Source: Seison nebaliae
Taxonomy: Eukaryota; Rotifera; Pararotatoria; Seisonacea; Seisonidae
DNA: 64,000 nucleotides
Assembly: GCA_023231475.1 (NCBI GenBank)
Contig: JALJEE010001591.1
Coordinates: 1 to 64,000 of the forward strand
Direction of reading: 5' to 3'
The translations under genes were made by a program, and so were the position numbers. Below, in pieces: positions 50,176 to 62,343 of this stretch (the stretch's first letter is position 1; each line of letters opens with the position of its first letter). Below the pieces are notes generated by a model, which ran no database searches, was not told where the DNA came from, and saw nothing but the letters and a program-made list of their open reading frames with translations.

Positions 50176-51750
50176 ATGCTAAAGTCGTTCGTGTAACTAT
50201 GGAAATTCAAATATTGTTTAATGAGAGACAAAGGAGAATTTATTGTTTACGAATAGAATATCGGTCATCAAATTCATCTGTATCGGATTAGTCCAAGAAT
50301 AGAAAAATTGAGAAATATTTAATAAGTTATGAACGGTATATGAATGTCAAGTTATGTAAAGGAAAATTGAGATAACCATCGTTATCAAACGATAAATAAA
50401 AATAACTTATTTTGTTCAGTCACAATCTCAACGAACCGATAAAGAAAAAATAGATGAACCTAATCCGAAATCATATACCAATGTACTCGTCAAAAATAAG
50501 AAAAGGTGAAGGGATTCATAGAGAAGAATAAAAATATTTAAGCCGCTTTCGGTCTCTGAATTATCTCCATGATATTGCACAATAGATATCACATAAACAC
50601 AATAGAACGACTGATGATAATAAAAGTAAACAAATAATGGAAATGCTAAAATTTATAAAATCTATTCTTCCTCATCATTTTCTTCTTCTTCATCTCATAC
50701 ATTTAACTCAATACTTCTTCATTCATATACCAACGGCAGAGATGCTATCTTGACATCATCCTTGCGTCTGTTATGCAATGGATAAATTTTCTTTTCTCAT
50801 TGATGTTCAATAAAACGCCAACGAACGATCGTTCAGCAATATGGAAACATGAAAAAAGATGAGAAATCGCTGAAATTTATATGGAAAATTCGTTCAACCT
50901 AAATATACATTCCTTCTAAAATCTTCTTAATAAACCTGAAAATTTTTTCACTCTTTCTTTTATAGTTCACCTCATGTCTGAAGAGGTTAGTTGAGAAGAC
51001 GTTGGCCATTATGGAATTAAAGGCAAAAGGTTCATTAATAACTAATGACTATAAAACTGATTTCCCTTATTGATCTAGATCGAAGAAGAGAAAATCAGAT
51101 TGAAATGATTTCCCTTATCTGGATGCAGTAAAAATGCATTCGGATTTGTTGTGACGAAAAGACGAAAGGCATAAGGTACCCTCCATTTTTATTCTTAGTG
51201 GAATACAATTGATATTCTGTTATAAATCATCAGCCATTAATTTTTTAAATGACTTACACATATGTGATCCGGATTTAAAGAACGGAAAAATGTATTCGTT
51301 CAATGGTGAAAAGTAACTTATAGTAAATGAATGGATCCTTTTCAATTGTATTCGATTTTCATAAGAAGCAACTTCCTAATCAGTATAACTATAGGATAAA
51401 TCATAATTAATAATAAAATTCTTAATATCTCATTCCTTTATAGAGTAATGAATGAAAAAACGGAAATGAACCATCGATGAGAATAACATTTAGAAATTAC
51501 TATTACTATTAATATCATTTTAATCTCTGGAGAGTACGAAGATGTTGAATAAAATGGACTTTCCAGAATAACCAAATGACTTGGAAAACATTTAGATTTA
51601 GTCAGAAATTTTCGCCTCTTCCTTCCCTACAACAGATCCAATCGACATATTATTACACTTTTTTTTCATTAGAATGAATAATGTTTTAATATTCTTCATT
51701 AATCATTTCACACCATATCCCCAAGTTTCCGATTATCGATAGTTAAACGG

Positions 51751-51758
51751 TATAAAAT
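51751..51758 (+). promoter_or_regulatory. TATA box, likely for the Ly6 gene
   Basis: TATAAAAT, about 230 bp upstream of the Ly6 start codon. A 3' splice-like CAG lies directly before that ATG, suggesting a 5' UTR intron between them. Confidence 0.4.
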
Positions 51759-51980
51759 TGTGGGAACTTTTCTTCGAGTGCTTAAGTGATTTCTATTATT
51801 TGTTGTTTATTATCAAAATAGTTGAGATGAAGAACCTGGCATAAATATCTTCGGAATATGCAAAGTCTTAGACAAATAAATTATTTGGTGAATAAAAATT
51901 CTGTTGTTTCAATGAGAGCAATGATGAAAGGTGATATCATTTAATAAATGAAATAATAAAATAACAATTCACTTCACAGA

Positions 51981-52451
51981 ATGAAGAAATCGATTATTCT
52001 CGTTTATTTTCTCTTTCAATTATTCGACAAAACGAAATCATCAGAATGTTTCTATTGTTCCACGGACACCAATCCTTTGTGTAACTTTGGGAAGATCAAT
52101 CATCAGACACAACATCGAGTGGACAAGCAACAATGCAAATTTGGTTGTTCTGTTACTCTCAACTATTTCTCATCATCTGGAACTTCATTTTTCTAATACT
52201 CATATCGATTTAATTGAAAACAGATTTTTGCTGAAAGTCAAAGAAGTTTTATCAGATCATGTGCTTTCTCTCAGTACGACTACAATACCTGTAACAAGGT
52301 GGCACCCGATTTGAATCTTGGTCTTCCTCAATTTCCTTTCCGATATTGTTGTAACAACAACCGATGTAATGGTGCGATAAGAAATCGATCGTCTTTCCTC
52401 TCATTATTATTCTTAATTTATAGTTTGATATTTCTTCTCTCCGTTTTGTAA
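51981..52451 (+). CDS. Ly6/uPAR-family GPI-anchored protein
   Basis: Two exons, 51981-52151 and 52224-52451, give 132 aa. The N-terminus is a signal peptide (MKKSIILVYFLFQLFDKTKS). The mature part starts ECFYCST, the usual Ly6 opening, followed by cysteines in CKFGCS, SCAF, YNTCNK and the closing CCNNNRCNG, which matches the family CCxxxxCN signature. A hydrophobic tail (SLLFLIYSLIFLLSVL) follows a small polar spacer, as in GPI-anchor signals. Ly6 proteins have a three-finger fold. In arthropods related proteins such as sleepless and boudin tune ion channels or junctions, but no orthologue is assigned. The 72-bp intron was placed by phase and by keeping the cysteine pattern. Confidence 0.82.
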
Positions 52452-53825
52452 ATGGGAGGAGGTCGTGCAAGACAACGTTTCTGACAGAGAATCAGGAAAT
52501 AAGAATTTCAATTAACTTCCCTTCATTTAATTGGAAGTTCATTCCATGTTTGATAAGAAATAAAATAATTATAAAATTCTTTTATTTTCTGACAAGGTCA
52601 TTTAACCAATGATAATTTACATTAAACTTGAAAACCTGTTGTTATGGTTACAAAGTATATTAAATATTCGGACTGAAAGTGATAAGATTAACTCATTTCT
52701 CGTTTGTCAGAACATATCAATGGAAAAAAGAAGAGTAAAAGAAAAGTATGTTCAAGTTTAAAGCTTTTCTCAAAAGAGAATGACCAATTCATTCTGATCA
52801 ATTATTGTGTTTCATATACAGCATTTATATAAGTTGATCCAACGACTACGTAGTAAGAATAAAGTTCGTGCAAAATATTTAGTCTTTTTATACATTCATT
52901 GCACTTATTCAACTAAAGAAAATAGAGAACAATTAGTTTTATCCTTTCGTCCTCTATTCTCCATTTCTTTCTTCTTCACTTTCAACTTCAATAACAACAT
53001 CAAAACTTGTCCTTCTAAATGGGAAAACAGAGAAATCTGATAAGTTCCTTATTCCTCCTCTCAGTTTTCTAAATATTTGATGTCCGTTTTCGAAAAAGTC
53101 CCACCATCTCAACTCTTCATTTCTCAATGAACATACATCGTTCTCGATGGCCATAATTTGTGAGAAATTGAAATATCTACACTAATTTTTCCCATGTCAT
53201 TTTTGTGACGTCAGAGTAACTGATGTGTGTGTAAAACGAACGAAGGAATTTTGATTAACAGCAAAATTTTCTTTTTCGATTTGGATAGAACGATACGAAG
53301 AAGAAAATGAAAGTTGTACTGAATTGAACGTTGAAATGATGAAACTGCTCCAATTCCTTTCCAATCTTATTAATAAATTTCACATTATTCCACTATCTGA
53401 GGTATTTCTCTCAAACTTCTTCTACTATCCTCCCTAAATCTTCTAACCATCTTTTTTTCCACATTTCATCTATCACACCAAACTGTCCATTGAAGCAAAC
53501 TAATCTTTCACTACCAAATTCATTAGTAGAATGATTGGAGAATTCTTTAATTTTGGGGGAATATCACTGCTGCAATCTAATCAGATCCTTTCTCTGTAGA
53601 ATGTTATCATAATGTAATTTGCTTCTTATTTTCAATTTTTTCCTGAAACTTTTATATTTTATGAAAACGATGTAACCGGAAAAAAATCGAATCATAGAAG
53701 TAATTGTTAAAAAAAAATAAAAATTATTAACATTCCTTTTTTTCATGTGATGGTTTGAAAGAGGAACAAATTATCAAACTATTTCTCTATTTAATTATCT
53801 TTCCCATTTCTAGTTCTTCATTTTG
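52452..53825. other. Intergenic, no gene seen
   Basis: A 1.4-kb AT-rich spacer between Ly6 and EFR3. A pyrimidine-rich tract ending TAG lies about 13 bp before the EFR3 start codon and suggests a 5' UTR intron. No other feature is seen. Confidence 0.5.
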
Positions 53826-56783
53826 ATGTGTGGTAGAGGATGCTTCGGTGGTACTTGTGGCAAACGCTACAAACGACTGGTGGACAATCTCTATCCATCA
53901 CCAAAAAATCGAGATATGAAAATTGCGAAGAAGACGGAAGTTGAGAAGTTATTGTATTATGGAGATAAGCACGATGAGAAGTTAGATAGAATAGCAAATT
54001 ATCTCGAAACTAAAATGAGATATTATCAGCGACAAGGAAGAAGTGAATGTGTCAAAGTTCTCTTATTTCTCCAATAACTTTATCATCTTCATTATTGAAT
54101 TATCTTATTTCAGATATCATTAGACATGTTATATGATTTGATGAAACAATGCTCCTCTCACATCAATATGATGATTGTTCCTTATTTTAATATGGTTCGT
54201 GATTTGTTGGAGAGTGACAAAGAACTTTTGTTATATGCAATGGAATCATTCAAAAAATTCTGTATGTTAGAAGAGAATCATTCAACTCAACGAGGCGATT
54301 ATGAATTTTTCATTGAACGTTTCACACAACTATCATATTATGCACGAGATGATGATGATGATGAAAAGGATTTGATTCGAGGCAGATCGTTACAAGTTCT
54401 GGATAAATTATTGAAAAAAATGGCTACCACCAAAATTGGAGGTACAATAGGTCAAGTTTGGGATGCGAAATATATGGATAAAGTAATTCCATGCATTCTG
54501 TTCAATATGCAGAGTATAAATGAACCAACGACGACGAGGAGGTCTTCCGTCGATCCGGATATTGAGAAATTCCGATTGAGTAAAGCTGATTCAATACAAA
54601 GTGGAATTCCTTTAACCGTTGGCGAAAGACAACCTCGTGCCGATGAAATAGCCATAGTCTTCTTTCGTGATCTTTCCAGCAGTTGCGGGTATAAATGGTT
54701 GAAAAATATTTTAACACCAACATTGAAATTTTTGGATGATAATTTCTTATGGAAATCTTTCAGCGACGACGAAATTGACGATATGATCATTTTCCTTCTT
54801 CAGTTACATGAAGGCAAATTTAATAAAAAAAGAAATCCACTCTTCATCGAACCATTTGACGATGTGGCATACACTTGTCTCAGTAATATTTTTAGAAAAT
54901 CGAAACCAGATTCCATATTTAGTGGAACAAAAGTAATTTTGGATCATATTGAAGCAATGGTGAGCAATCGAAAAAATCGAGCAGTATTAATCGGTTGTCA
55001 TATTCTCAGTTCGTTAAATCACATTTTTTGCACAAGAGATGAAGTTGCACAAAATGAAATCAATAGTGTACAAGTATTGATGGTAATTCAGAAATTGTTG
55101 AGACATTCAATAATTCGAATAAAAGATCAAGGGAAGAGGAAAGATCACGTTCTCTTCCAACTTTTCCTCACCAATTTGATCGCCAGAATATTTTTATTTA
55201 TCAATTATATTGATCGAACAGCAGCCATGCAACGCATTCTATCCGACACCAGATCTTATGGAGACGATGACGATGTTATTGTCATTGAAGCGTCATTTAT
55301 ACTTTCTAGTTTTATTGTCATTGAGAACTTGTTGATCGGTGATCATGATAAATCATCGAAAATTCTATCTTCCATATCATTCTTCCAAAGTAGTCTATGC
55401 GATCTCATAATGAAATTGCATCTTTTATCATGTAAATGGATTATTATTCGTTTACAGTCATACAAATTACTTCAATGTCTCTCCAATCGATTCATTATGA
55501 GCAAATCAGGAGAATACTCGTCAGAATTACAAAAGTTATCTTACAAGGAATTAAATATTAAAGATGAGATGGTGTTGAACATTTATAAGAATTTGCATCA
55601 AAATCCACCATCGAATGAAAATAAAGAAATGAAAGAATCAGAAATAACTGAATCACCCAACCGTTTATTATATGCCGTTGTTCAAAAATGTCTGTTATAC
55701 TTATCAAAAAGATCGAGCGATTTAGTTTATGATTCAGATAATCGGGAAAATAAACAATTTCATGAGACCATTCTCCTAATCACAAAACATTATGATACGT
55801 CATTTGATGGAGAAGAAGATGAATTATGGAAGATGATTCTATTCTTTACAATGACTAAAGCATCTCCTTTTTATTTCTTTGGTTTGTTAAAAACATTGTT
55901 ATTGACCCAAGATATGTTGAATGATAAAATAAATACATATGATGTAAATCGATTAGCAGAAGCAGCTCCTGCGATGGAAGGAAAGAAATTAAGTGAATCA
56001 TCTGACAGTCATTCGGAGCCAATCAAAGATATATTACATATTGATTCCATACAAGTGTCGACGGATGATTTGCATTTAAATGCTCAATCAATTGCAAAAG
56101 TTCAGAATCTTATTGGAAATATTATTCATTTGTGTGCGATTTTAATTAACGATAATTCATTATTGGCTAAAATAAAAGAAGTGATGATCATTCGTCAATC
56201 ATTGACGTGGAAAGCTTTCCTAGTAAAGAAGGATATAACTTTGGAAGAATATCAGAATTTATCACCTTCTTCTTTCTTCAATACACAAACAATTCATTAT
56301 GCCATCTCAAAAATTAATTCGGACAAAACGAAATTATATGTGAAAATGTTCGATACCATCACGAATGATTATTTGGCAGAAGAATTTCGAATGAAACAAA
56401 TTGAAAGTGCCAATTCCACCGTCGAAGGAATTATGGCCTTACATTCTTCCAAATTTAATCGACCACACACCTCCAATATGGAAGCACTTCATCCCAATCA
56501 AATGGTGCCTCCATTCGACTTCCGAATTGCCATATCCGCCGACGAAGAAAGTAATGGCTCTTTCAACGGATATGGCTGTGACGCAATCAGTTTAACAAAC
56601 GACAACGCACATTTAATGAAATCAAAAGTTAATAATGAAACATTCCTCGGAGAAAACGCCATTCTACCTACAAATAATAAGAAAACAGCTACAATTAGAG
56701 GAACGCCATTTTCAAAAATGTTAGAACAAAATCGAAACATCCAGAAAGAGACGAAAGAAATGTACGAGAAAATTATCGTTTGA
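53826..56783 (+). CDS. EFR3: EFR3 (rolling blackout) plasma-membrane protein
   Basis: Two exons, 53826-54056 and 54114-56783, with a 57-bp intron, give 966 aa; human EFR3A is about 820 aa. The start MCGRGCFGGTCGKRYKRLVD matches the EFR3 N-terminus: several cysteines that are palmitoylated in the family, then KRYKRLVDNLYP. HDEKLDRIANYLETKM and the next segment (LYDLMKQCSSHI, DLLESDKELLLYAMESFKKF) follow the alpha-helical repeat of the family. EFR3 anchors the phosphatidylinositol 4-kinase III alpha-TTC7 complex at the plasma membrane and so supports PI4P synthesis. The second exon is unusually long for this window. The C-terminus is Asn- and Ser-rich. The ATG at 53826 is chosen because it directly precedes the Cys motif. 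Confidence 0.92.
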
Positions 56784-56991
56784 ACGAAAACAGAAGAATT
56801 TTAATTGATTTTGTATAAAATACTGATTAAAATATTACAACGGAAAGTTTTATTTATTATTTTCTTTAATTAAAGTCACTTTTTTTAATCAAAAAAAAAC
56901 TATTTTCTTTGTTATTTCCACATTTTTTTGTTGAATAAAAAAATATAAAAAGAGAATGAGGGAAAATGACGTTGTTCATTTTATACACAAT

Positions 56992-59921
56992 CTAAAATTG
57001 ACTATAATCCCCATTGCCACCATTCGAATTTCCACCGCTCATTGCCATCGGATAATCCTGAGAAGATGATGGATAATTGTTGGAGGAGTAACCATTCGAT
57101 TGTCCATAACTCTGATTACCATTATATGGACGAGAATTAGACGATCCACCATAACCTCCATTGTATCCATTGGAAGAATAATTATTATTACGATAATTAT
57201 AAGACGATCGATCATTCGATCGACCCCCAAAATATCGACCTTTACTTCCTCCACCTTTACCCGGATTGATGAAACCCATTCCCTCCAACTCTCTGGGAAC
57301 TTTCTGATTAGCTTCTTTCAAAACATTGCACAATTCTTTCGCTTGTCTAACGCTCTTGTCGGTAAAGAATGTGTAAGCAACTCCATGTTTCGAACCGCGA
57401 GCTGTTCGACCAATTCGATGAACGTAATCTTCAGTTTGATTTGGGAAGTCGACATTGATGACGAATTTAATATCGTTTACATCTAAAAAAAGGAAGAAAA
57501 AAGATTAATAAATATGTAGGAATTATTTCTTTTCTTTAATATAATATTTCCACACACACACACACACACACACTTAATAACATAATAGATAGATAGATAA
57601 TTAGTTAACGGAAATGATGACTTGATAATGCTTCAAAGCAAAATGACAATTATTATCTAATCGGTTCCTCATTAATCCTAGCCAATTGTTATTTGAATAG
57701 CGGTTATGTATTGTTATTTGAACGATATCAACCGGAATTGTGCAAAATCCATCATCTACATTCCTTTTCAACAAACAACACAACATCCATCACAATATCA
57801 CTCACTACCAATATTACTTTGTTATCCAAGAAGAACATGCTAGACGGGTTGACGAAAGTTGTTTAGCATGGTCACTCCGAAAGCAGTAAATAGTGAGCAA
57901 CATTGATGAAGATGAAAATATCGAAATGTTGAAAAAGAATATGAAAATTCACAACTAACTGTAGAGTGATCGATTTGGAGGATATATGGAAGATTAATTG
58001 AGATAGAACAATAATTTCATGTCATTTCGCTTCATCATACCCATCATCATTTTTCTCTCAATGTTATGATATGCTGTCACGCAAATAAAATTCATTCAAT
58101 TCACTGTCTCTCTCAACTCAAACAACTCCTGCCAAAAATAACAACACACAAGAAGTTGAGAGTGATATTTAAGTATGGGAAGGTGTTCGGTTGCCCTTTA
58201 ATTCCTCCATACTTGTCTTAATTCAACTCGTTTCATCGAATGTTCTACACTAACCAAGACCACGTGAAGCAACATCTGTTGCAATCATTAATTGTTTTGG
58301 ATTATCTCGAAAAACTGAAGGAAATAAAAATAAAGAAAATCAAAAGTTATTGAAGATAAAAGAAAACTTCTTAAAGATCGATCTCGATCCATTTGACTCT
58401 TATCTCCATGAATTGACACTACATCATATCCCCATCGGTGAATGATTCTCGCAATTTCATCAACTCTACGTTTCGTCTCACAAAACATCAAAGTTTTATA
58501 CGAATTATGTGATGATGTCAACTCTTTCAATAATGATTGTAATCTAAAACAATAGAGAATTATTAAATAGTTTCAATTAATTAAATCACAATTAAGAAAT
58601 GATTCAAAGAATTCATAAGTAAAATAGCATATTTATGGGAAAAGAATGTTGATTGAATAAAAAATTAATTGGCGAAAATTATATCTCATCGCTAATTCAG
58701 TACATTCAATCATATAATTTAGCTACTCTCCTTTAATCAATTAATCAAACATTAATTAATGAGTTTGACGATATTTTAAAGTAGCCTCTCCAAATAAGAA
58801 GTGTTAAATAAATTCCAAAAAAATAACCGATCGATTTTTTCATCTTCTCTCAAAAATTCAACAATTTGCATTATATTATGATTAGCCGCCAAATCTCGAC
58901 TTCCTTTCGTGACATGAGTATATTCATCGAGAAAATCACGTGCCAGTCTCTGAATTTCTCTGGGCCAAGTGGCAGAAAACATAGCCGTTTGTCGATCTGG
59001 TCGTATTTGACTAACAACTTGACGAATTTGTGGTTCGAATCCCATGTCCAACATTCGGTCAGCTTCGTCTAAAACTAAGTATGTACACCGTTCCAATGTG
59101 ATATCTCGTCGATCAAGGAAATCTAACAATCTTCCAGGTGTAGCAACCAGAATGTCTATTCCATATCTGATTTTACGCAATTGTTCTCCACGACTCGCCC
59201 CACCATATACGACACAACTGGCCAAATTAGCTGCTGATCCAAAAGTTTGTACCACCTCATGAATTTGTTGTGCCAACTCACGTGTTGGAGCGAGTACGAG
59301 CATTTGAGGAGAATATGCACTGTAGTTCACTTTGCGGAATACGCTATTATTCACGAGACAATGAAGAATACCGGGCAGAGCAAATGCCAATGTTTTCCCA
59401 CTACCTGTTTGTGCAATTCCCACCATATTCTGTCCACTGAATAGAATAGGCCACGATACACTCTGAATACAAGTTGGTTGTTTATATTGTTGACGTTGTA
59501 TCATATTGATTAAACAATTGGGTACACGTAACTCTTCAAAAGTCAGAATGGGTTTTGGAACTTCGGATAACTTTCCATGATTTGTCTCGATGTTCAAATC
59601 ATTCTGTTCCCGGAAAACACTTAGATCATATCCGGGTCGTTCTCGTGTGGTTCGATGTTCTCTGTATAAATTCTTCTCGATTTGTGGTAAATTGAGTCGA
59701 TCGAAATTGACAGGATTTAGTCGAATTTTTGTAATATCACGAATCTCTCCACCTCCACCGCCTCCAAACGATCCAGATTGACCTTGCATCGAAGAACCAA
59801 AAGGTAAAGAGGAAGAGGGCGGATATCGGCGTCCCATATTGTTATTCATACCACTCTGGTTATATGGTTGTCGCACAGATCCATAATCGGGAGAGCGAGA
59901 ACGATGGGAACGAGTTATCAT
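56992..59921 (-). CDS. DDX5/DDX17 (p68)-like DEAD-box RNA helicase
   Basis: Four exons, 59921-58828, 58543-58368, 58314-58255 and 57482-56992, give 606 aa. All core motifs are present: AQTGSGKT, PTRELAQQI, TPGRLLDFL, DEAD in LVLDEADRMLDMGFEPQI, SAT, ATDVASRGLD rebuilt across intron 3, and HRIGRTAR. The flanks (FREQNDLNIETNHG before the Q motif, IHGDKSQMDRDRSL) place it with p68/p72, which act in splicing, miRNA processing and transcription. The C-terminus is a Gly/Ser/Asn/Tyr-rich tail. The frame is open upstream to 60035, but that part ends in a good 3' splice site, so the ATG at 59921 (MITRSHRSRSPDYGS) is preferred. The 284-bp first and 772-bp third introns are the longest placed in a gene here, with a 262-bp one in the kinase gene. 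Confidence 0.93.
57550..57600. repeat. (CA)n and (GATA)n microsatellites in helicase intron
   Basis: About 24 bp of CA repeat followed, after 15 bp, by three GATA units, inside the third intron of the DEAD-box gene. Confidence 0.85.
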
Positions 59922-60376
59922 ATCTTTAGAATTTTTTGAAGATATTGAACGATGATAAATTAGTTTCTCTACAAAAAAATTTTTAAAATTAAGTTGAAAA
60001 ATTCTATTAGTAGTGACACGAAAAAACATAATCAAACAAAGTAACAGAAGCTTATAAAAACAATTGAATTTCTAACATGGATCCAACATTCGTGGACTCT
60101 CATTCTATAAACACTAATCAAGTATTGCACTAAACTCGTAATAATTCAATTTTGCAGCTCTATGCATTTCATCAGTCCCATTTATCATCATTCATACAAT
60201 TGACATTTTAGTTTAAGCCTCCTTTCAGCAGAGATCACGTTATTGTTTCCTACACATCAGAAAGTGAACAAATACAAATGTTTAGCCTTATAATTTTGAT
60301 AAATATATCGATCTAATTTTAAGGCTACTAAATATTTCATGATTCTTTTAAATTAAATACAGAATAAGGTATCAAT

Positions 60377-60398
60377 AATATATATATATATATATATA
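60377..60398. repeat. (TA)n microsatellite
   Basis: A TA dinucleotide run of about 22 bp in the spacer between helicase and trypsin. Confidence 0.9.
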
Positions 60399-60956
60399 AT
60401 ATTTAGAATAGTTTCAAAATAATTTTTTTAGAAAGACGATAATTTTTTATTTCTCTAATTGTTAGTCAACATTTCTTTTATAATGGCAATTGTCAAATCG
60501 TAGTAAATATCATGACTGAATAAACTGACAATGTAAGGAATATTTTCTTAAAATACTTATTGTTATTAAACATCATCATAAATATAAATTATTTTGATTT
60601 GAATTTGAAATAATGAACTTCTGAACTAATTGGAGGAGTTGTGGGTGGCATAATGTTCTTTTGTTTCGTATTTTGTGAGAATTAAAGAAATCGTCTTATG
60701 ATTCATGTGTGACATCAAAAACAAATATGGGACGGAATAGAAGAGCGACAGGGAAGATATATTCCATACACGACAAGTATACATAAACATCAATTCGATG
60801 CAGCTACTACATGTGTTATTGAATATTTTTATACTTTTGTTCAATGTTTACCTTTTGGAAGTAATGTGAACAAACGTTTCTATTGTTCATATTAGTGCAG
60901 TCGACTTCTCCAGAACTCACACGCTATCATTCAAGGACTAAAAGACTTTTCTTTCT

Positions 60957-60964
60957 TATAAAAT
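60957..60964 (+). promoter_or_regulatory. TATA box of the trypsin gene
   Basis: TATAAAAT lies about 59 bp before the trypsin start codon, leaving room for a start site near 60987 and a short leader, as is common for secreted protease genes. Confidence 0.6.
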
Positions 60965-61015
60965 GACCAAGTTCCATTCCAACATTCCTCCAGTTTCAAT
61001 ATTGATATAATTATA

Positions 61016-62011
61016 ATGTGGAAGTTAAATGTTCAGTGCCTTCTCCTAATTGTCCTACCGATCACTTTCTGTTTAAGTTTCTAATTTCTATATATCAAAC
61101 ATTTGAATTGTCGTCTGTTAGAATGTGGAGAGAATTCAGCCACCATCGGAAGGATTATTGGAGGTACTAGTGCATCTAAAGGTAGTTGGCCATGGATCGT
61201 GTCACTACGGGGTTCGATTGCTTGTGGCGGCACACTCATTAATAGGCAATGGGTTCTAACTGCGGCTCATTGTTTAACTCGAGGGTTCGTTAAATTTCAC
61301 CAATCATTTTATTTTCATATTTCCTCAAATCAGAACATCTGGCGTTCGAATAGCTTATGTGGGTAATTCAAATTTGAGAAGTGCATCTAGGAATAACATT
61401 GTGAAGATTATTAAAGTTCTTCTTTTTTATATTAATGTCAAATTTGATCGTTCACTATTAGCACCCACAATACAATTCACGTACAGTAGCAAATGATATC
61501 GGTTTAGTAAAACTGTCCCGTCCAGTCACATATGGCACTAACGTGAATCGTATTTGTCTACCGGGTCGTAAGATGTTTTCAAATAACGATCGAGTCTATA
61601 TTGCAGGATGGGGAACCACAATCAGTGGTTAGATAAATTATTTCAATTTCATAATTTCTATTATTATACAACTTTAGGTTTATCTTCCAGTCAGACTTAT
61701 GATTTGCGACAAGCTCAGATTTATGTAAGAGATGGAGGTTGTCGCAAGATCCGTCGAGTGAGTAGTGCTTTCTGTGCTGGGGGAAGTGGGAAAGATTCTT
61801 GTCAAGTTTTCACTTTTGCTTTATTTAATATTTTTTGATTTCTTTCAATGTTTAGGGTGACAGTGGAGGTCCACTTATTAAAGACATCAACAAACAATAC
61901 GTCCAAATCGGAGTAGTAAGTTATGGAGGAGAAGTATGTGATGGCAATGGCATGTACACAGATGTCTCTAAATATGTAAACTGGATTGTAAGTACGGTGA
62001 AGAGCAATTAA
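61016..62011 (+). CDS. Trypsin-like secreted serine protease
   Basis: Six exons, 61016-61076, 61122-61284, 61334-61415, 61462-61627, 61678-61805 and 61856-62011, give 251 aa. A signal peptide ([19 protein letters not shown]) and a short propeptide precede the activation site [17 protein letters not shown]. The triad is complete: His in LTAAHC, Asp in NDIGLVKL, Ser in GDSGGP. Asp in KDSCQGDSGG occupies the base of the specificity pocket (position 189) and Gly sits at 216 and 226 ([12 protein letters not shown]), so cleavage after Lys or Arg is predicted. It is secreted and probably digestive. A propeptide Cys (KCGENS) could tie to the catalytic domain as in chymotrypsin. All five introns are 45-50 bp. 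Confidence 0.93.
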
Positions 62012-62142
62012 ACAGAATCAGTTGCTCAATTATATCATTAATATAATCAATTATTGTCGATAAGATATTTTATTAGAAAATTTCTTCTTTTAACTTTATT
62101 CTCTTTTTCGGTGACAAGCAAGAATAATTACTTCTTCTTTTA

Positions 62143-62148
62143 AATAAA
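62143..62148 (+). terminator. Poly(A) signal of the trypsin gene
   Basis: AATAAA about 130 bp after the trypsin stop codon, before the convergent WDR86 gene. Confidence 0.45.
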
Positions 62149-62343
62149 TAGTTCTTATAACAATTGATGTCTGTTAAACTTTATTACTGGTTTGTATTTA
62201 ATGGATAATTATCTGTAGGATGTGACCACTCAAACCTGTTGAATGGTCGTTGGAAAAAAGTAAGAAAGAAGTTTTGATAGAAAAAGTAAGATTATAAAAT
62301 TAGATTAGTTTTCTTTTATGAAAAATATTGGATATAATTTATT

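Larger units (their letters stand above)
45282..51980. other. Gene desert, no gene seen
   Basis: A 6.7-kb stretch with no open frame of note on either strand and no recognisable exon. It contains a TATA-like element near 46150, a 25-bp hairpin at 46638, a degenerate repeated motif near 48250-48315 and a fold-back structure near 50024-50175. It is unusually long for this compact window and may hold regulatory DNA or unannotated non-coding RNA. Confidence 0.5.
59922..61015. other. Divergent promoter region, no gene seen
   Basis: Spacer between the helicase (-) and trypsin (+) genes. The left end holds the helicase 5' UTR and probably a 5' UTR intron. It also contains a TA microsatellite at 60377 and the trypsin TATA box at 60957. 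Confidence 0.55.

Noticed and set aside
59020-59045. GGTTCGAAT resembling a tRNA B box
   Set aside because: It lies inside the conserved helicase coding exon and no cloverleaf can be formed around it.
59922-60035. N-terminal extension of the DEAD-box helicase, possibly a mitochondrial presequence
   Set aside because: The segment contains a T-rich tract ending in TAG and looks like the end of an intron; p68 helicases are nuclear and start near the RS-like stretch.
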